Below, piece by piece: positions 1 to 8,400 of a stretch of 35,800 nt of DNA (position 1 is the stretch's first letter; each line of letters begins with the position of its first letter). The position numbers and the translations under genes are program-made. The notes under the pieces were generated by a model. The model did no database searches. It was not told the origin of the DNA and saw nothing but the letters and a program-made list of their open reading frames with translations. Source of the stretch: Lentimicrobiaceae bacterium (GTDB lineage: Bacteria; Bacteroidota; Bacteroidia; Bacteroidales; UBA4417); assembly GCA_015657475.1 (NCBI GenBank), contig JADLKF010000010.1, forward strand, positions 123,879 through 159,678, read 5' to 3'.

Positions 1-1740
1 GGCCACGACTTCAGGCCTGAATACCGCCGGCTGAGGCCGATCATCGAGAGCATAGGACAGGAAGTGCCGGTGATGGCTCTCACAGCCACTGCAACACCCA
101 AAGTACAGCAGGATATTCTCAAAAACCTGGGTATGCAGGAAGCCTCGCTTTACAAATCGAGCTTTAACCGCCCGAATCTCTATTATGAAGTACGTCAGAA
201 AAACGACGACGTAAATAAAGAGGTCATCAAGTTCATCAAAATGAACCAGGGCAAATCAGGCATTATTTACTGCCTGAGTCGCAGGCAGGTTGAAGAACTC
301 TCGGAAACTTTACAGGTTAACGGTATTAAGGCATTGCCATACCATGCAGGGCTTGATTCACAAACCAGGGTTACCAACCAGGATAAATTCCTGATGGAAG
401 AGGTTGATGTAATAGTTGCCACCATTGCTTTTGGTATGGGAATCGACAAACCCGATGTCAGGTTTGTGATCCACTACGATATGCCCAAAAGCCTCGAAGG
501 CTACTACCAGGAAACCGGCCGCTCAGGTCGTGATGACGGCGAAGGCAACTGCCTTGCATTTTACAGCTACGACGATATTGAAAAACTGGAAAAATTCAGC
601 AAGAATAAAGGCGTTGCCGAACAGGAAATTGCCAACCAGTTGCTCATGGAGGTTGTTTCGTATGCCGAATCGTCGATGTGCAGGCGCAAGCAATTGCTAC
701 ACTATTTTGGCGAGGTTTACCCTGAGGAGAACTGCGGAAACTGCGACAACTGCCTGCATCCCAAAACAAAGATCGACGGGCGCGAGCATGTTGAGATAGT
801 TCTTGAAACCATCCTGGCTACCAAGCAGCAAACCAAGGCCAAGCATATTGTTAATATCCTTATCGGGAAAGTAACTGCCCAGATCAAGCAATACAAGCAT
901 AACGAACTCGAATTTTTCGGCAAGGGCATGGAAGGAAGCGAGCGTTTCTGGGATGGTGTTATCCGGCAGATGCTCATTGAACGCCTTGTTGTTAAAGACA
1001 TTGAAAACTACGGAATACTCAAGGTCACAGCCGAAGGCAACAAATTCCTGAAGAAACCCTATTCCATCCTGGTCGCCCAGGATGCCGACCCGGAAGAAGC
1101 CGAAGATGATGAACTGCTGGCTGCAGGCGGTGCACGCACAAGCACCACTGACAAAACGCTTTTCTCACTGCTTAAAGACCTGCGCAAGGAAATCGCCAGG
1201 AAAGAAAACCTGCCGCCGTTTGTAATTTTCCAGGACCCGTCGCTGGAAGATATGGCTATACAGTATCCGATAAATATGGATGAACTGCAGCGCATCACAG
1301 GGGTTGGCGCAGGAAAAGCACAGAAATACGGAAAGCCGTTCCTCGAACTCATTGCAAATTATGTTGAGGAAAACGAGATCATCCGCCCGATGGATATGGT
1401 GGTGAAATCGGTGGTGAACAAATCGGGATTGAAAGTTTATATCATTCAGAACATTGACCGCAAAATCTCGCTGGAGGATATCGCTATCGCCAAGAACCTC
1501 ACATCCGACGAACTTCTTTCCGAAATAGAAAGTATTGTGGCTTCAGGAACCAAGATCGACCTCAATTACTACATCAACGAGAATATTGATCCTTACCACC
1601 AGGAAGAAATCCTTGATTACTTCCACGATGCTGAAACTGATTCAATTGAAGATGCTCTGGTTGAGCTGGGTGAGAATGAATTTTCGGAAGAGGAAATCAG
1701 GCTGGTGCGCATCAAGTTTATGTCGGAAGTCGGCAACTAA
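1..1740 (+). CDS. recQ: ATP-dependent DNA helicase RecQ, 5' end cut by the window
   Basis: RecQ unwinds DNA 3' to 5' during recombination and replication-fork repair. The open frame runs from base 1, so the N-terminus with the Walker A and DEAH motifs lies outside the window. The first visible residues (GHDFRPEY, then ALTATAT) match RecQ helicase motif III. Domain 2 follows, with QETGRSGRDD near 508-540. A four-cysteine zinc site has its Cys codons at 679, 732, 741 and 750 (C-x17-C-x2-C-x2-C). A winged-helix RQC region comes next, then an HRDC domain at about 1150-1380. About 115 further residues after HRDC form an extension that I recall from Bacteroidetes RecQ proteins. The GTG at 64 is an internal codon, not the start. 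Confidence 0.95.
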   Translation, partial: GHDFRPEYRRLRPIIESIGQEVPVMALTATATPKVQQDILKNLGMQEASLYKSSFNRPNLYYEVRQKNDDVNKEVIKFIKMNQGKSGIIYCLSRRQVEELSETLQVNGIKALPYHAGLDSQTRVTNQDKFLMEEVDVIVATIAFGMGIDKPDVRFVIHYDMPKSLEGYYQETGRSGRDDGEGNCLAFYSYDDIEKLEKFSKNKGVAEQEIANQLLMEVVSYAESSMCRRKQLLHYFGEVYPEENCGNCDNCLHPKTKIDGREHVEIVLETILATKQQTKAKHIVNILIGKVTAQIKQYKHNELEFFGKGMEGSERFWDGVIRQMLIERLVVKDIENYGILKVTAEGNKFLKKPYSILVAQDADPEEAEDDELLAAGGARTSTTDKTLFSLLKDLRKEIARKENLPPFVIFQDPSLEDMAIQYPINMDELQRITGVGAGKAQKYGKPFLELIANYVEENEIIRPMDMVVKSVVNKSGLKVYIIQNIDRKISLEDIAIAKNLTSDELLSEIESIVASGTKIDLNYYINENIDPYHQEEILDYFHDAETDSIEDALVELGENEFSEEEIRLVRIKFMSEVGN

Positions 1741-1758
1741 GCCTGCCCGAAATTTTAT

Positions 1759-1766
1759 TACTTTCG
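1759..1766 (+). promoter_or_regulatory. Possible -7 promoter box TACTTTCG for the OmpH-like gene
   Basis: TACTTTCG resembles the Bacteroidetes -7 box TAnnTTTG with one mismatch, and the same octamer occurs at 26769-26776 ahead of another gene. No good -33 TTG is seen upstream. It lies just before a hairpin with a T-run, so a transcript starting here would have to read through that hairpin. Confidence 0.3.
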
Positions 1767-1769
1767 CAA

Positions 1770-1795
1770 CCTGATCGGCAACAGATCAGGTTTTT
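1770..1795 (+). terminator. Rho-independent terminator after recQ
   Basis: CCTGATC (1770-1776) and GATCAGG (1784-1790) form a 7-bp stem with a 7-base loop, followed directly by TTTTT. It sits 30 bases after the recQ stop. It may instead act as a leader hairpin of the next gene if the box at 1759 is a real promoter. Confidence 0.6.
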
Positions 1796-1827
1796 GCATT
1801 TTTCTAACGCATAACAAATCAATCATC

Positions 1828-2562
1828 ATGACCGAAGAGACCACTTCAGAAAACATCGCCAACGAAGCTGTCAACCCCGTTGAACCCGCTACTGAAAACA
1901 TTCAGCCGGTTACCCCGGAAGAACCTGTTGCTCATCCCAGGAAAACTGACAAATACCAGATGCTGCTGGCAATCAACATTATATTGTTCCTTGCATTGGC
2001 TGTTTTGTATGTGTTGTTCTTCAGCAAAAATGGGAACAATGCCTCCGGTAAAATAGCCCAAACGCTGCAAAAAGCCGGTAGCGGAACCATGAAAGTGGCT
2101 TTTATCAATAACGACAGCGTTCTCGCTCATTACGACCTCGTTACAAAGCTATCCGACGAACTTGCCGGAAAGACAAAGCGCCTGGAGGGTGAGATTGCAT
2201 CAAAACAGAAAGCTTTTGAAAAAGATGCATCCTATTTCCAGGAACAGGTTCAGAAAAAGGCCCTTTCCGATCAAAGTGCCCAGGAAATATATGCCCAACT
2301 GCAGCAGAATCAGCAGAGTATAATTGATCTACGCGACAAATATGCCATGGAACTTCAGCAAAACCAACTCGATATGAATGTAGTTGTCCTCGACTCGGTG
2401 ATGAATTTCCTTAAAAGGTATAACGATAAATACAAATTCGACTACATACTCGGGTTTACCAAAGGCGGGAACATACTGTATGCCAACGATACACTCGATA
2501 TCACAAACGATGTGATCAAGGAGCTTAACAACCAATATCGTATAGCAACCCCGGCCAAATAA
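1828..2562 (+). CDS. OmpH/Skp-family protein with an N-terminal membrane anchor
   Basis: Skp/OmpH proteins are periplasmic chaperones that hold unfolded outer-membrane proteins. This 244-residue protein has an acidic, Pro-rich N-terminus of about 40 residues and one membrane segment at about 46-65. The OmpH-like part begins at about residue 88 (MKVAFINNDSVLAHY). Next is a long helical Gln/Lys-rich stretch, the coiled-coil arms, and it ends with the family-typical LDITNDVIKELN. Unlike classical Skp it has an uncleaved anchor preceded by a cytoplasmic tail, so it is probably tethered to the inner membrane. The DUF4296 lipoprotein follows after 16 bases, suggesting one transcript. The family call is firm. 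The chaperone role is inferred. Confidence 0.85.
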   Translation: MTEETTSENIANEAVNPVEPATENIQPVTPEEPVAHPRKTDKYQMLLAINIILFLALAVLYVLFFSKNGNNASGKIAQTLQKAGSGTMKVAFINNDSVLAHYDLVTKLSDELAGKTKRLEGEIASKQKAFEKDASYFQEQVQKKALSDQSAQEIYAQLQQNQQSIIDLRDKYAMELQQNQLDMNVVVLDSVMNFLKRYNDKYKFDYILGFTKGGNILYANDTLDITNDVIKELNNQYRIATPAK

Positions 2563-2578
2563 AGGAACCGCAAGCAAA

Positions 2579-3043
2579 GTGATCTCACTGAATATAAGGT
2601 TGTTTCGGGTGCTTTTACCCCTGATTTTTCTCTTCCAGGCATGTGATGAGGATGGTGGAATTTTTTCTTCCCAGCCCGATGGGGTACTGTCGAAACAGGA
2701 GATGATCAGCCTTATGGTCGACATTCACCTGGAAGAGGCCAGCCTGCGGGCAGGGAACCAGCAGTTTGTGAAGGATGAAATGCGGAATTATTCACGTACT
2801 CAGTACCTGAAAGTTTTTGCCAAGCACCATGTGAAACCTGAAGATTTCAGGAAAAGCCTTGATTACTACCTGCTAAAGGTTAACGACCTGGATGATATTT
2901 ATACCGGTGTGATCAACCGCCTTACCGAGATGCAAAGCGAACTGCAGGGTAGTGACAACAAACCTCCCGAAAAGAAGATTACTCCGAGCCAGTATCAAAA
3001 ACCTGAAGATAAGAACGTCCTGAAAACACCATCAGGAAAGTAG
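2579..3043 (+). CDS. DUF4296 domain lipoprotein
   Basis: This 154-residue protein has a signal peptide ending in a lipobox (LFQAC), followed by acidic residues (DED). In Bacteroidetes that composition is associated with export to the cell surface. The body (LSKQEMISLMVDIHLEEASL, later FRKSLDYYL and YTGVINRL) matches the DUF4296 pattern of about 85 residues. The C-terminal 30 residues are Lys/Pro-rich and probably disordered. The start is GTG, 16 bases after the preceding stop, with AGGA upstream. No in-frame ATG would keep the signal peptide. The function of DUF4296 is unknown to me. Confidence 0.8.
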   Translation: MISLNIRLFRVLLPLIFLFQACDEDGGIFSSQPDGVLSKQEMISLMVDIHLEEASLRAGNQQFVKDEMRNYSRTQYLKVFAKHHVKPEDFRKSLDYYLLKVNDLDDIYTGVINRLTEMQSELQGSDNKPPEKKITPSQYQKPEDKNVLKTPSGK

Positions 3044-3063
3044 ACTCATACCCGGATTACTTC

Positions 3064-3492
3064 TCAAAGCTTTGTAGCAACAGCCGTATACTGCTCAAGG
3101 TCACCGCCAACAATGATTGAATAAGTCCAGTTCATGGTTTCGGTGCCATCGAGTTTACCTGATCCTTCTATCACCCAACCGTTCGATAATGTCTGCTCAG
3201 TAACAACTATCTGGCTTGATGTTGTAATACCAACTGACTGAATATCAGATGTGCCCGGGTTCCCGAAATTTTCAAGAATCACCTGACTGCTGTTATCAGG
3301 ATCTTTTGTAATGGTAACAACATAGCTGAGCGAACGTGTACTCTTCACTGAATTTTCGATAAATTGCCATGTGCCGGTCATCTTGTCGCGGGGATCTCCT
3401 GTATCATCAGGATTATCAATATCTTCGCACGATACGGCAAAAAGCATAGTTACTGAAAGTATCAGGAGAATGTATAGATTGCTGGCTTTCAT
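3064..3492 (-). CDS. Small lipoprotein, lipocalin-like
   Basis: The 142-residue protein starts with a lipoprotein signal (lipobox FAVSC at residues 18-22) followed by a strongly acidic linker (EDIDNPDD). The rest is about 115 residues starting KMTGTWQF, rich in alternating beta-strand patterns. GTW near the start of a small secreted beta protein is typical of lipocalin-like domains in Bacteroidetes, but the match is only by general character. It is the last of three minus-strand genes (deoC, thioredoxin-like, this one). The 64-base gap upstream shows no clear promoter, so co-transcription is possible. The ligand is unknown. Confidence 0.7.
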   Translation of the reverse strand: MKASNLYILLILSVTMLFAVSCEDIDNPDDTGDPRDKMTGTWQFIENSVKSTRSLSYVVTITKDPDNSSQVILENFGNPGTSDIQSVGITTSSQIVVTEQTLSNGWVIEGSGKLDGTETMNWTYSIIVGGDLEQYTAVATKL

Positions 3493-3556
3493 ATAGTGTG
3501 ATTTAAAATAACTTGGTAATAAATGTGATGATCGGCCCAGGTATTTTACTGAATCG

Positions 3557-4360
3557 TCAATTGTTCCCGCAAATTACCATTGAATCAGATCCAACTATCA
3601 TGCCATTGCGCTTTAAAATAACCCGGTAATAACCTGCGGGCAAACCGGTGACCGAAATCACGACCGCTTTACTTGCAACAGCAGCAATTGCCTGCTGATG
3701 AACGGTTTGACCCATCATATTTATCATGAGCAACTCGCCATCGAAATTTGAGGATGTTTGAATTGTAAAAAAACCGGTTGCAGGGTTTGGATAAACACTG
3801 GCAATGAGGCTATTTGCCAAATTCTTCCGGCTCTCTCCCATCCCGGTATTACAGGGCATCTGAGCAATTCCGCGAGTGGCCAGTACACTATCAATGTGCT
3901 GACGTGATGGCGGCCATATATATTGCTCGGAAATGAGTCCGTCAGGCTCAATCAGAATAAGTGTAGGATATGAGATTACCTGGTAATCAGCAACTACGTG
4001 ATTGCCATTTCCTTCGAGTCCGCTCACTTTCGGATAATAGGCACCATATGTTTCTCCAAAATCAATCATCTGCTGGTTATTAGCTCCCCAGTTAATTCCC
4101 AGGAAAACAATATCACCATGGTTGCAACCATAGTCTTCATAAGCTGCATTTATTTCAGGTGCATATGTAATACAGGGACCACACGTGATGGTGAAAAAAT
4201 CGACCAAAACCATTTTCCCCTGGCTTAGGTACTCATCCAGCCTGTGCGTTACCCCTTCAGTGTCTTTAACAGTGAAATTCACTGCTGTATCAAGGGTAGT
4301 TTGTGCTCCTGCAAATGCTGAAAGAGCAATAAAAACGATGGTCAATATCTTCTTTTTCAA
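3557..4360 (-). CDS. Secreted thioredoxin-like (TlpA/AhpC-TSA) protein with T9SS type A sorting domain
   Basis: This 267-residue protein has a signal peptide (cleavage near residue 19), then a thioredoxin-fold domain with the redox motif CGPC at residues 60-63. A cis-proline segment (SYPTLI) lies near residue 130. A Por/type A secretion domain starts at about residue 188 (SVYPNPATGFF) and ends with LPAGYYRV. TlpA proteins usually work as periplasmic thiol reductases. The sorting domain means this one is sent across the outer membrane, so it probably acts on secreted or surface disulfides. The neighbouring giant surface protein is rich in paired cysteines. An odd feature is a tail of about 15 residues with a cysteine (VICGNN) after the usual end of the sorting domain. 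Confidence 0.9.
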   Translation of the reverse strand: MKKKILTIVFIALSAFAGAQTTLDTAVNFTVKDTEGVTHRLDEYLSQGKMVLVDFFTITCGPCITYAPEINAAYEDYGCNHGDIVFLGINWGANNQQMIDFGETYGAYYPKVSGLEGNGNHVVADYQVISYPTLILIEPDGLISEQYIWPPSRQHIDSVLATRGIAQMPCNTGMGESRKNLANSLIASVYPNPATGFFTIQTSSNFDGELLMINMMGQTVHQQAIAAVASKAVVISVTGLPAGYYRVILKRNGMIVGSDSMVICGNN

Positions 4361-4393
4361 TATATTGAGATGATTTTACTTGGAATAATTCGT

Positions 4394-5200
4394 TTAAACA
4401 CCTTCAGTAAGTTCCTTAACAATAGCGTCAGCCAGCCGGCTGGCACCAATGCGGAAAAGGCCATTATTTAACCAGTTATCTCCTAATTTGTTGTGAACCA
4501 AGGCATAATACACCAATGCCTGATCAGGTGAAGAAATCCCTCCAGCGGGTTTAATACCAATTTTAAACCCTGATGATTTGTAATGGGTTGATATCACATC
4601 AAGCATAACGGCCATGGCTTCAGGAGTTGCTGCCGGCTGAATTTTACCTGTACTCGTTTTGATGAAATCGGCACCACCGGCTATTGCCAGTTCTGAAGCC
4701 TTGCGTACATTTTCAGAAGAAACCAGTTCGCCGGTTTCAAGAATGACTTTCAGATGGGCATCGCCACAGGCTTTCTTCATTTCAGCCACTTCATTCCTGA
4801 TCGTATCATAATCACCGGCTAGAAAAGTACCCCGCGAAATCACCATATCTATTTCATCAGCACCTTCTGACACTGCGTATTCAACTTCTGCGACCTTTAG
4901 ACGGATTGGCAACTGCCCTGAAGGAAAAGCTCCTGCAACAACTGCTGTTTTAATCCCCGAACCTATCAATCTTTCTGAAACAAGTCCTGCAAATGGTGGA
5001 TAAACACACACAGCCGCAGGTGATGGCAGGTTCAATGCCTTATAGCTCAGCGCCTTATCGCAGAGGGCATTCACGCGTTGCTGATTATCAGTGCCTTCAA
5101 GAGTAGTGAGATCCAGGAAACTAAGTATTCTTCCAAGGGCTTCCTGACGTAATTTACTGTCTTTGAAAGGCACTGTCAATTCTTCGAAGTAATTGTCCAT
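4394..5200 (-). CDS. deoC: Deoxyribose-phosphate aldolase
   Basis: DeoC cleaves 2-deoxyribose 5-phosphate to glyceraldehyde 3-phosphate and acetaldehyde, the last step of deoxynucleoside catabolism in the cytoplasm. With the ATG at 5200 the protein has 268 residues. The Schiff-base lysine is K181 (FIKTSTGK), the second active lysine is K217 (GIKPAGG), and the proton-relay aspartate is D118 (EIDMVI). A longer frame starting with TTG at 5215 adds only five residues. I prefer the ATG. A promoter-like box and a palindrome lie just upstream. The thioredoxin-like gene follows after 33 bases. The gene may serve use of DNA-derived deoxyribose. Confidence 0.93.
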   Translation of the reverse strand: MDNYFEELTVPFKDSKLRQEALGRILSFLDLTTLEGTDNQQRVNALCDKALSYKALNLPSPAAVCVYPPFAGLVSERLIGSGIKTAVVAGAFPSGQLPIRLKVAEVEYAVSEGADEIDMVISRGTFLAGDYDTIRNEVAEMKKACGDAHLKVILETGELVSSENVRKASELAIAGGADFIKTSTGKIQPAATPEAMAVMLDVISTHYKSSGFKIGIKPAGGISSPDQALVYYALVHNKLGDNWLNNGLFRIGASRLADAIVKELTEGV

Positions 5201-5490
5201 AGTCAGTAATTGCAACTAATAAATGATGTTTTAAACATCTGATTCTGCAAAAATACCTATTTCAGGCCGAAAGACTTCAGGTGGCTAAAAATTAAGAACT
5301 CAAAATATGATTTATAAACATTTTCAGGAGGATTTATTTCCCGGATGAATTGCCAACATCTCACACAGGTATTTTTTTATCCAAAAGGTATTACCTATAT
5401 GGCAGCAAGCTATTAATAGATAAGAATTTATAGGTATTCGGAGACTGAACACTTTACGAAAACCAGTTTTGAGAACTAATCGCAGGTACT
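5201..5490. other. Intergenic region between divergent deoC and the giant adhesin gene
   Basis: This 290-base A/T-rich stretch has no open frame that looks coding. It holds the deoC promoter candidate and palindrome (5225-5255). AGGTATT occurs three times on the plus strand (5367, 5386, 5432) and once on the minus strand within the deoC promoter. The copy at 5386 is part of a perfect AGGTA-T-TACCT palindrome (5386-5396). I find no clear TAnnTTTG box for the adhesin gene. Confidence 0.5.
5225..5255 (-). promoter_or_regulatory. Candidate deoC promoter (-7 box) with palindromic operator
   Basis: On the minus strand, 5255-5248 reads TATTTTTG, an exact fit to the Bacteroidetes -7 box TAnnTTTG. 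No TTG is seen at the usual -33 distance. Just downstream lies GATGTTT-T-AAACATC (5225-5239), a perfect 7-bp inverted repeat around one base. It would cover about the first 15 transcribed bases, a suitable place for a repressor. Confidence 0.45.
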
Positions 5491-8400
5491 ATGAGATCAC
5501 TTGTACACTTTACATCACCTTTAAATTATTGCGGGGATATGGCCATTTCTCAGCATGACACGAAAAGGAATTCCGGTAATAAAAACGTAATATCAAAAAT
5601 TTGCAAACGATTGACATTAAAAGTGTTGCTAATAATTGCAGCCCTCTTTCAGGTACAGCATTTATCGGCCGAAGGTACAAGGCAACTGGAACCTTCTGTG
5701 GGTCCTGGTACGCAGTACTGCAAGCTATATTTTGATAATGATCTCACCCAGTTTCGTGTACCATTTGCACAGTTAGGTTGTTCAGCTGACTACCGCCTGT
5801 ATTTCTATATTGACAATCCGGGTACTGAAGTGGTTTATTTCGGTTTTGGTTCAGCAATAAATTATGGCAATACTGTTCTCAACGATCTGCAGTTCCAAAT
5901 CAAGGACCCAAATAACAATATTGTGCCTGGATTTACCATGGCAGCACTTCCTACTGCCGGAGCAGGATATATTGCCACAAATGTGCAGGCTCAGGCCGGA
6001 CCAAATATTGGTGGAACAGTACCGACAGGATATACTCCACTCTCCTTTACCCCTGCTATGGCTGGTAATTACTACATTGAATTTTCAAAAAACAATTTAC
6101 CCATTGATATTGACGGCCGCGCTCTGCGTTATTTTGACCTAACTGTTGCCAGTGGTACTACACCAATTGACGGACGTTTATGGAGCAAAGCCTGGCAGAT
6201 GAGTTCTTCAACGACTTCGGCAGCAGCCGGTGGAAAGAGCTACTCCTCATTTTACTCTTTCACTACCGACAGCATCGTTACCCGCTTCAATTGCAACGGA
6301 TTCGCCGGTGGTGTCTTTACAGTATACTGTAACCAGTATGGAACAGCCAATACCGGTACCTGGGCCGTTGATCGCAGGTCAATCACAGGAAACGGCACTG
6401 TAATACCTCAATACAAACTCTTTTTAAATGACCCCGATACCAATGTTTACAAATCAGGTGTACTGGGGCGTATATGCGATGTTGTATCACAGCCTTATTG
6501 TGATGGCACTGTTGATATCCTTGTAAAAGTGACAAGGCCTGGTACCATGACCGTGACTATCGATGTATTACCTGCGGGAACCGGGCCTGAAGATGTGACA
6601 ATTACACTGCCTGTGATTGGGAACGACAGTTGCAATGTGTGGGATACCATTCACTGGAATGGTATAAACGGATTAGGCGTAATTGTTCAGAACGGTGCTG
6701 TTTACAACATGGATATAACCTACCTTAACGGACTGACCAACTTACCTCTGTATGATGTTGAAGACAACCGTTTTGGAATAAAAGTTGACCTAATCAGGCC
6801 GTCAATATCCGGGCCATCAATTTTACCTATTTATTGGGACGATGTTAATGTTGGTGGTTCTACCAATCTTACCGGTTGCATGTATCCTACCGGAGGCACT
6901 GTTACAGGATGCCATCCATGGCGATATACCGGATCACAGGATACACTCACACACAATTCGTGGTGGTATTATCTTAAGAATGGACCTGCCGGTTTAACGG
7001 TGGCTGTTCATCGCACCCCTCCTGCCGCGCCTGTACCCTCAGGGCCTTCGCAGGTATGCCAGGGACAAACAAGCGTGACCTATTCAATCCCGGCACAGCT
7101 TTCGACTGACCGCTACATTTGGTACCTTCCCGACGGCACTGTCGACACAACTCTGGTCCCTTCCGTCACCTTTGATATTGATTCAACTGCAACCTCCGGA
7201 ACAATAGCCGTGGTACTTTATAATATCAATTGCGGCAATGGCATAGCATCAGCACCTCTAAATATTACCGTAACGCAGACTCCTGTTCCTTCACCCCTTA
7301 TCATCAGGCCCTGCCCGTTTAAAACCGGTGACCTTACCTCCGTTCAACCGGCTGCACAACCCGGAACCACACTAACTTGGTACACTTCGGCAACCAGCCC
7401 ATCACCTGCAACACTCGTACCCAGCCCGACAGCAGCACCAGCAGGTGTATATTACCTGTTCGCCATTAACAATACAACAGGCTGTTTCAGCCCTGCTTCA
7501 CTGGCAGTACATATATTATGTGACACCTGTGCTCCAATTGCCATTAACGATACTATTTATACATCAAACACAACCCCTGGCATCATCAATGTCATACTCA
7601 ATGATCAGCCAGGAGATTTTACAATCAATCCTGCTACTGTGGATCTGAATCCTGCATTAGCAGGCATACAGCAAACGCTGACTCTTCCAGGTATCGGTAC
7701 ATTATCAGTTAATTCATCGGGATTACTTACATTCACTCCCAATGTTGCATTCATTGGAACGGTTTCGGTGCCTTATACAATTATGGATGTGCTGTCGAAC
7801 CTGTCGAACCAGGCCAGTATTATTATCACAGTAGGCCCTGATGGCGTAGCTGTTCCTGCATACCAGATTATTTGCTCCGGTGATACGGCAATCATTCATC
7901 TGAGTTCAAGTGTTCCGGGTGCAACATTTACATGGACTGTTACCGGCCCTGCATCCATTTCAGGACAGGCGCCGGGTTCAGGTAACCTGATATCTCAGGT
8001 ACTTGTAAATTCAAGTATGGCAAACCACATTATCACTTACTGGATAACTCCTTGGTACAATGGAATAGCCGGTCCGGTAGTCTCAGCCCAGGTTGAAGTT
8101 ACACCGCCGGTTACACTAACCAATCCTTCGCTTGCATCGACTATCTGCTCAGGCGGCAATACCAATATTACCCTAACTACCTCACCGGTTGCTGCAACTG
8201 TTAACTGGAATGCAACCAATACAGGTAATATTTCAGGAATCATTCCCACATCAGGTACTGGTAAAAACATTAACCAGACCCTGATTAACAGCGATCCAAG
8301 TATCAACTTCGTTTATTATGACATCCAGGTCTCGAATTACGGATGCACCACCGATCCTTACACTTATACTGTAACGGTTAACCCCATTCCAGATGTGATT

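Noticed and set aside
2329-2724. A 131-residue minus-strand open frame spanning the OmpH/DUF4296 junction
   Set aside because: Both plus-strand genes have clear family motifs across this region, and the antisense frame does not resemble a protein family.
5282-5490. A riboswitch or structured leader ahead of the giant gene
   Set aside because: The region is A/T-rich, with only short palindromes and no known riboswitch-like conserved core that I can recognise.
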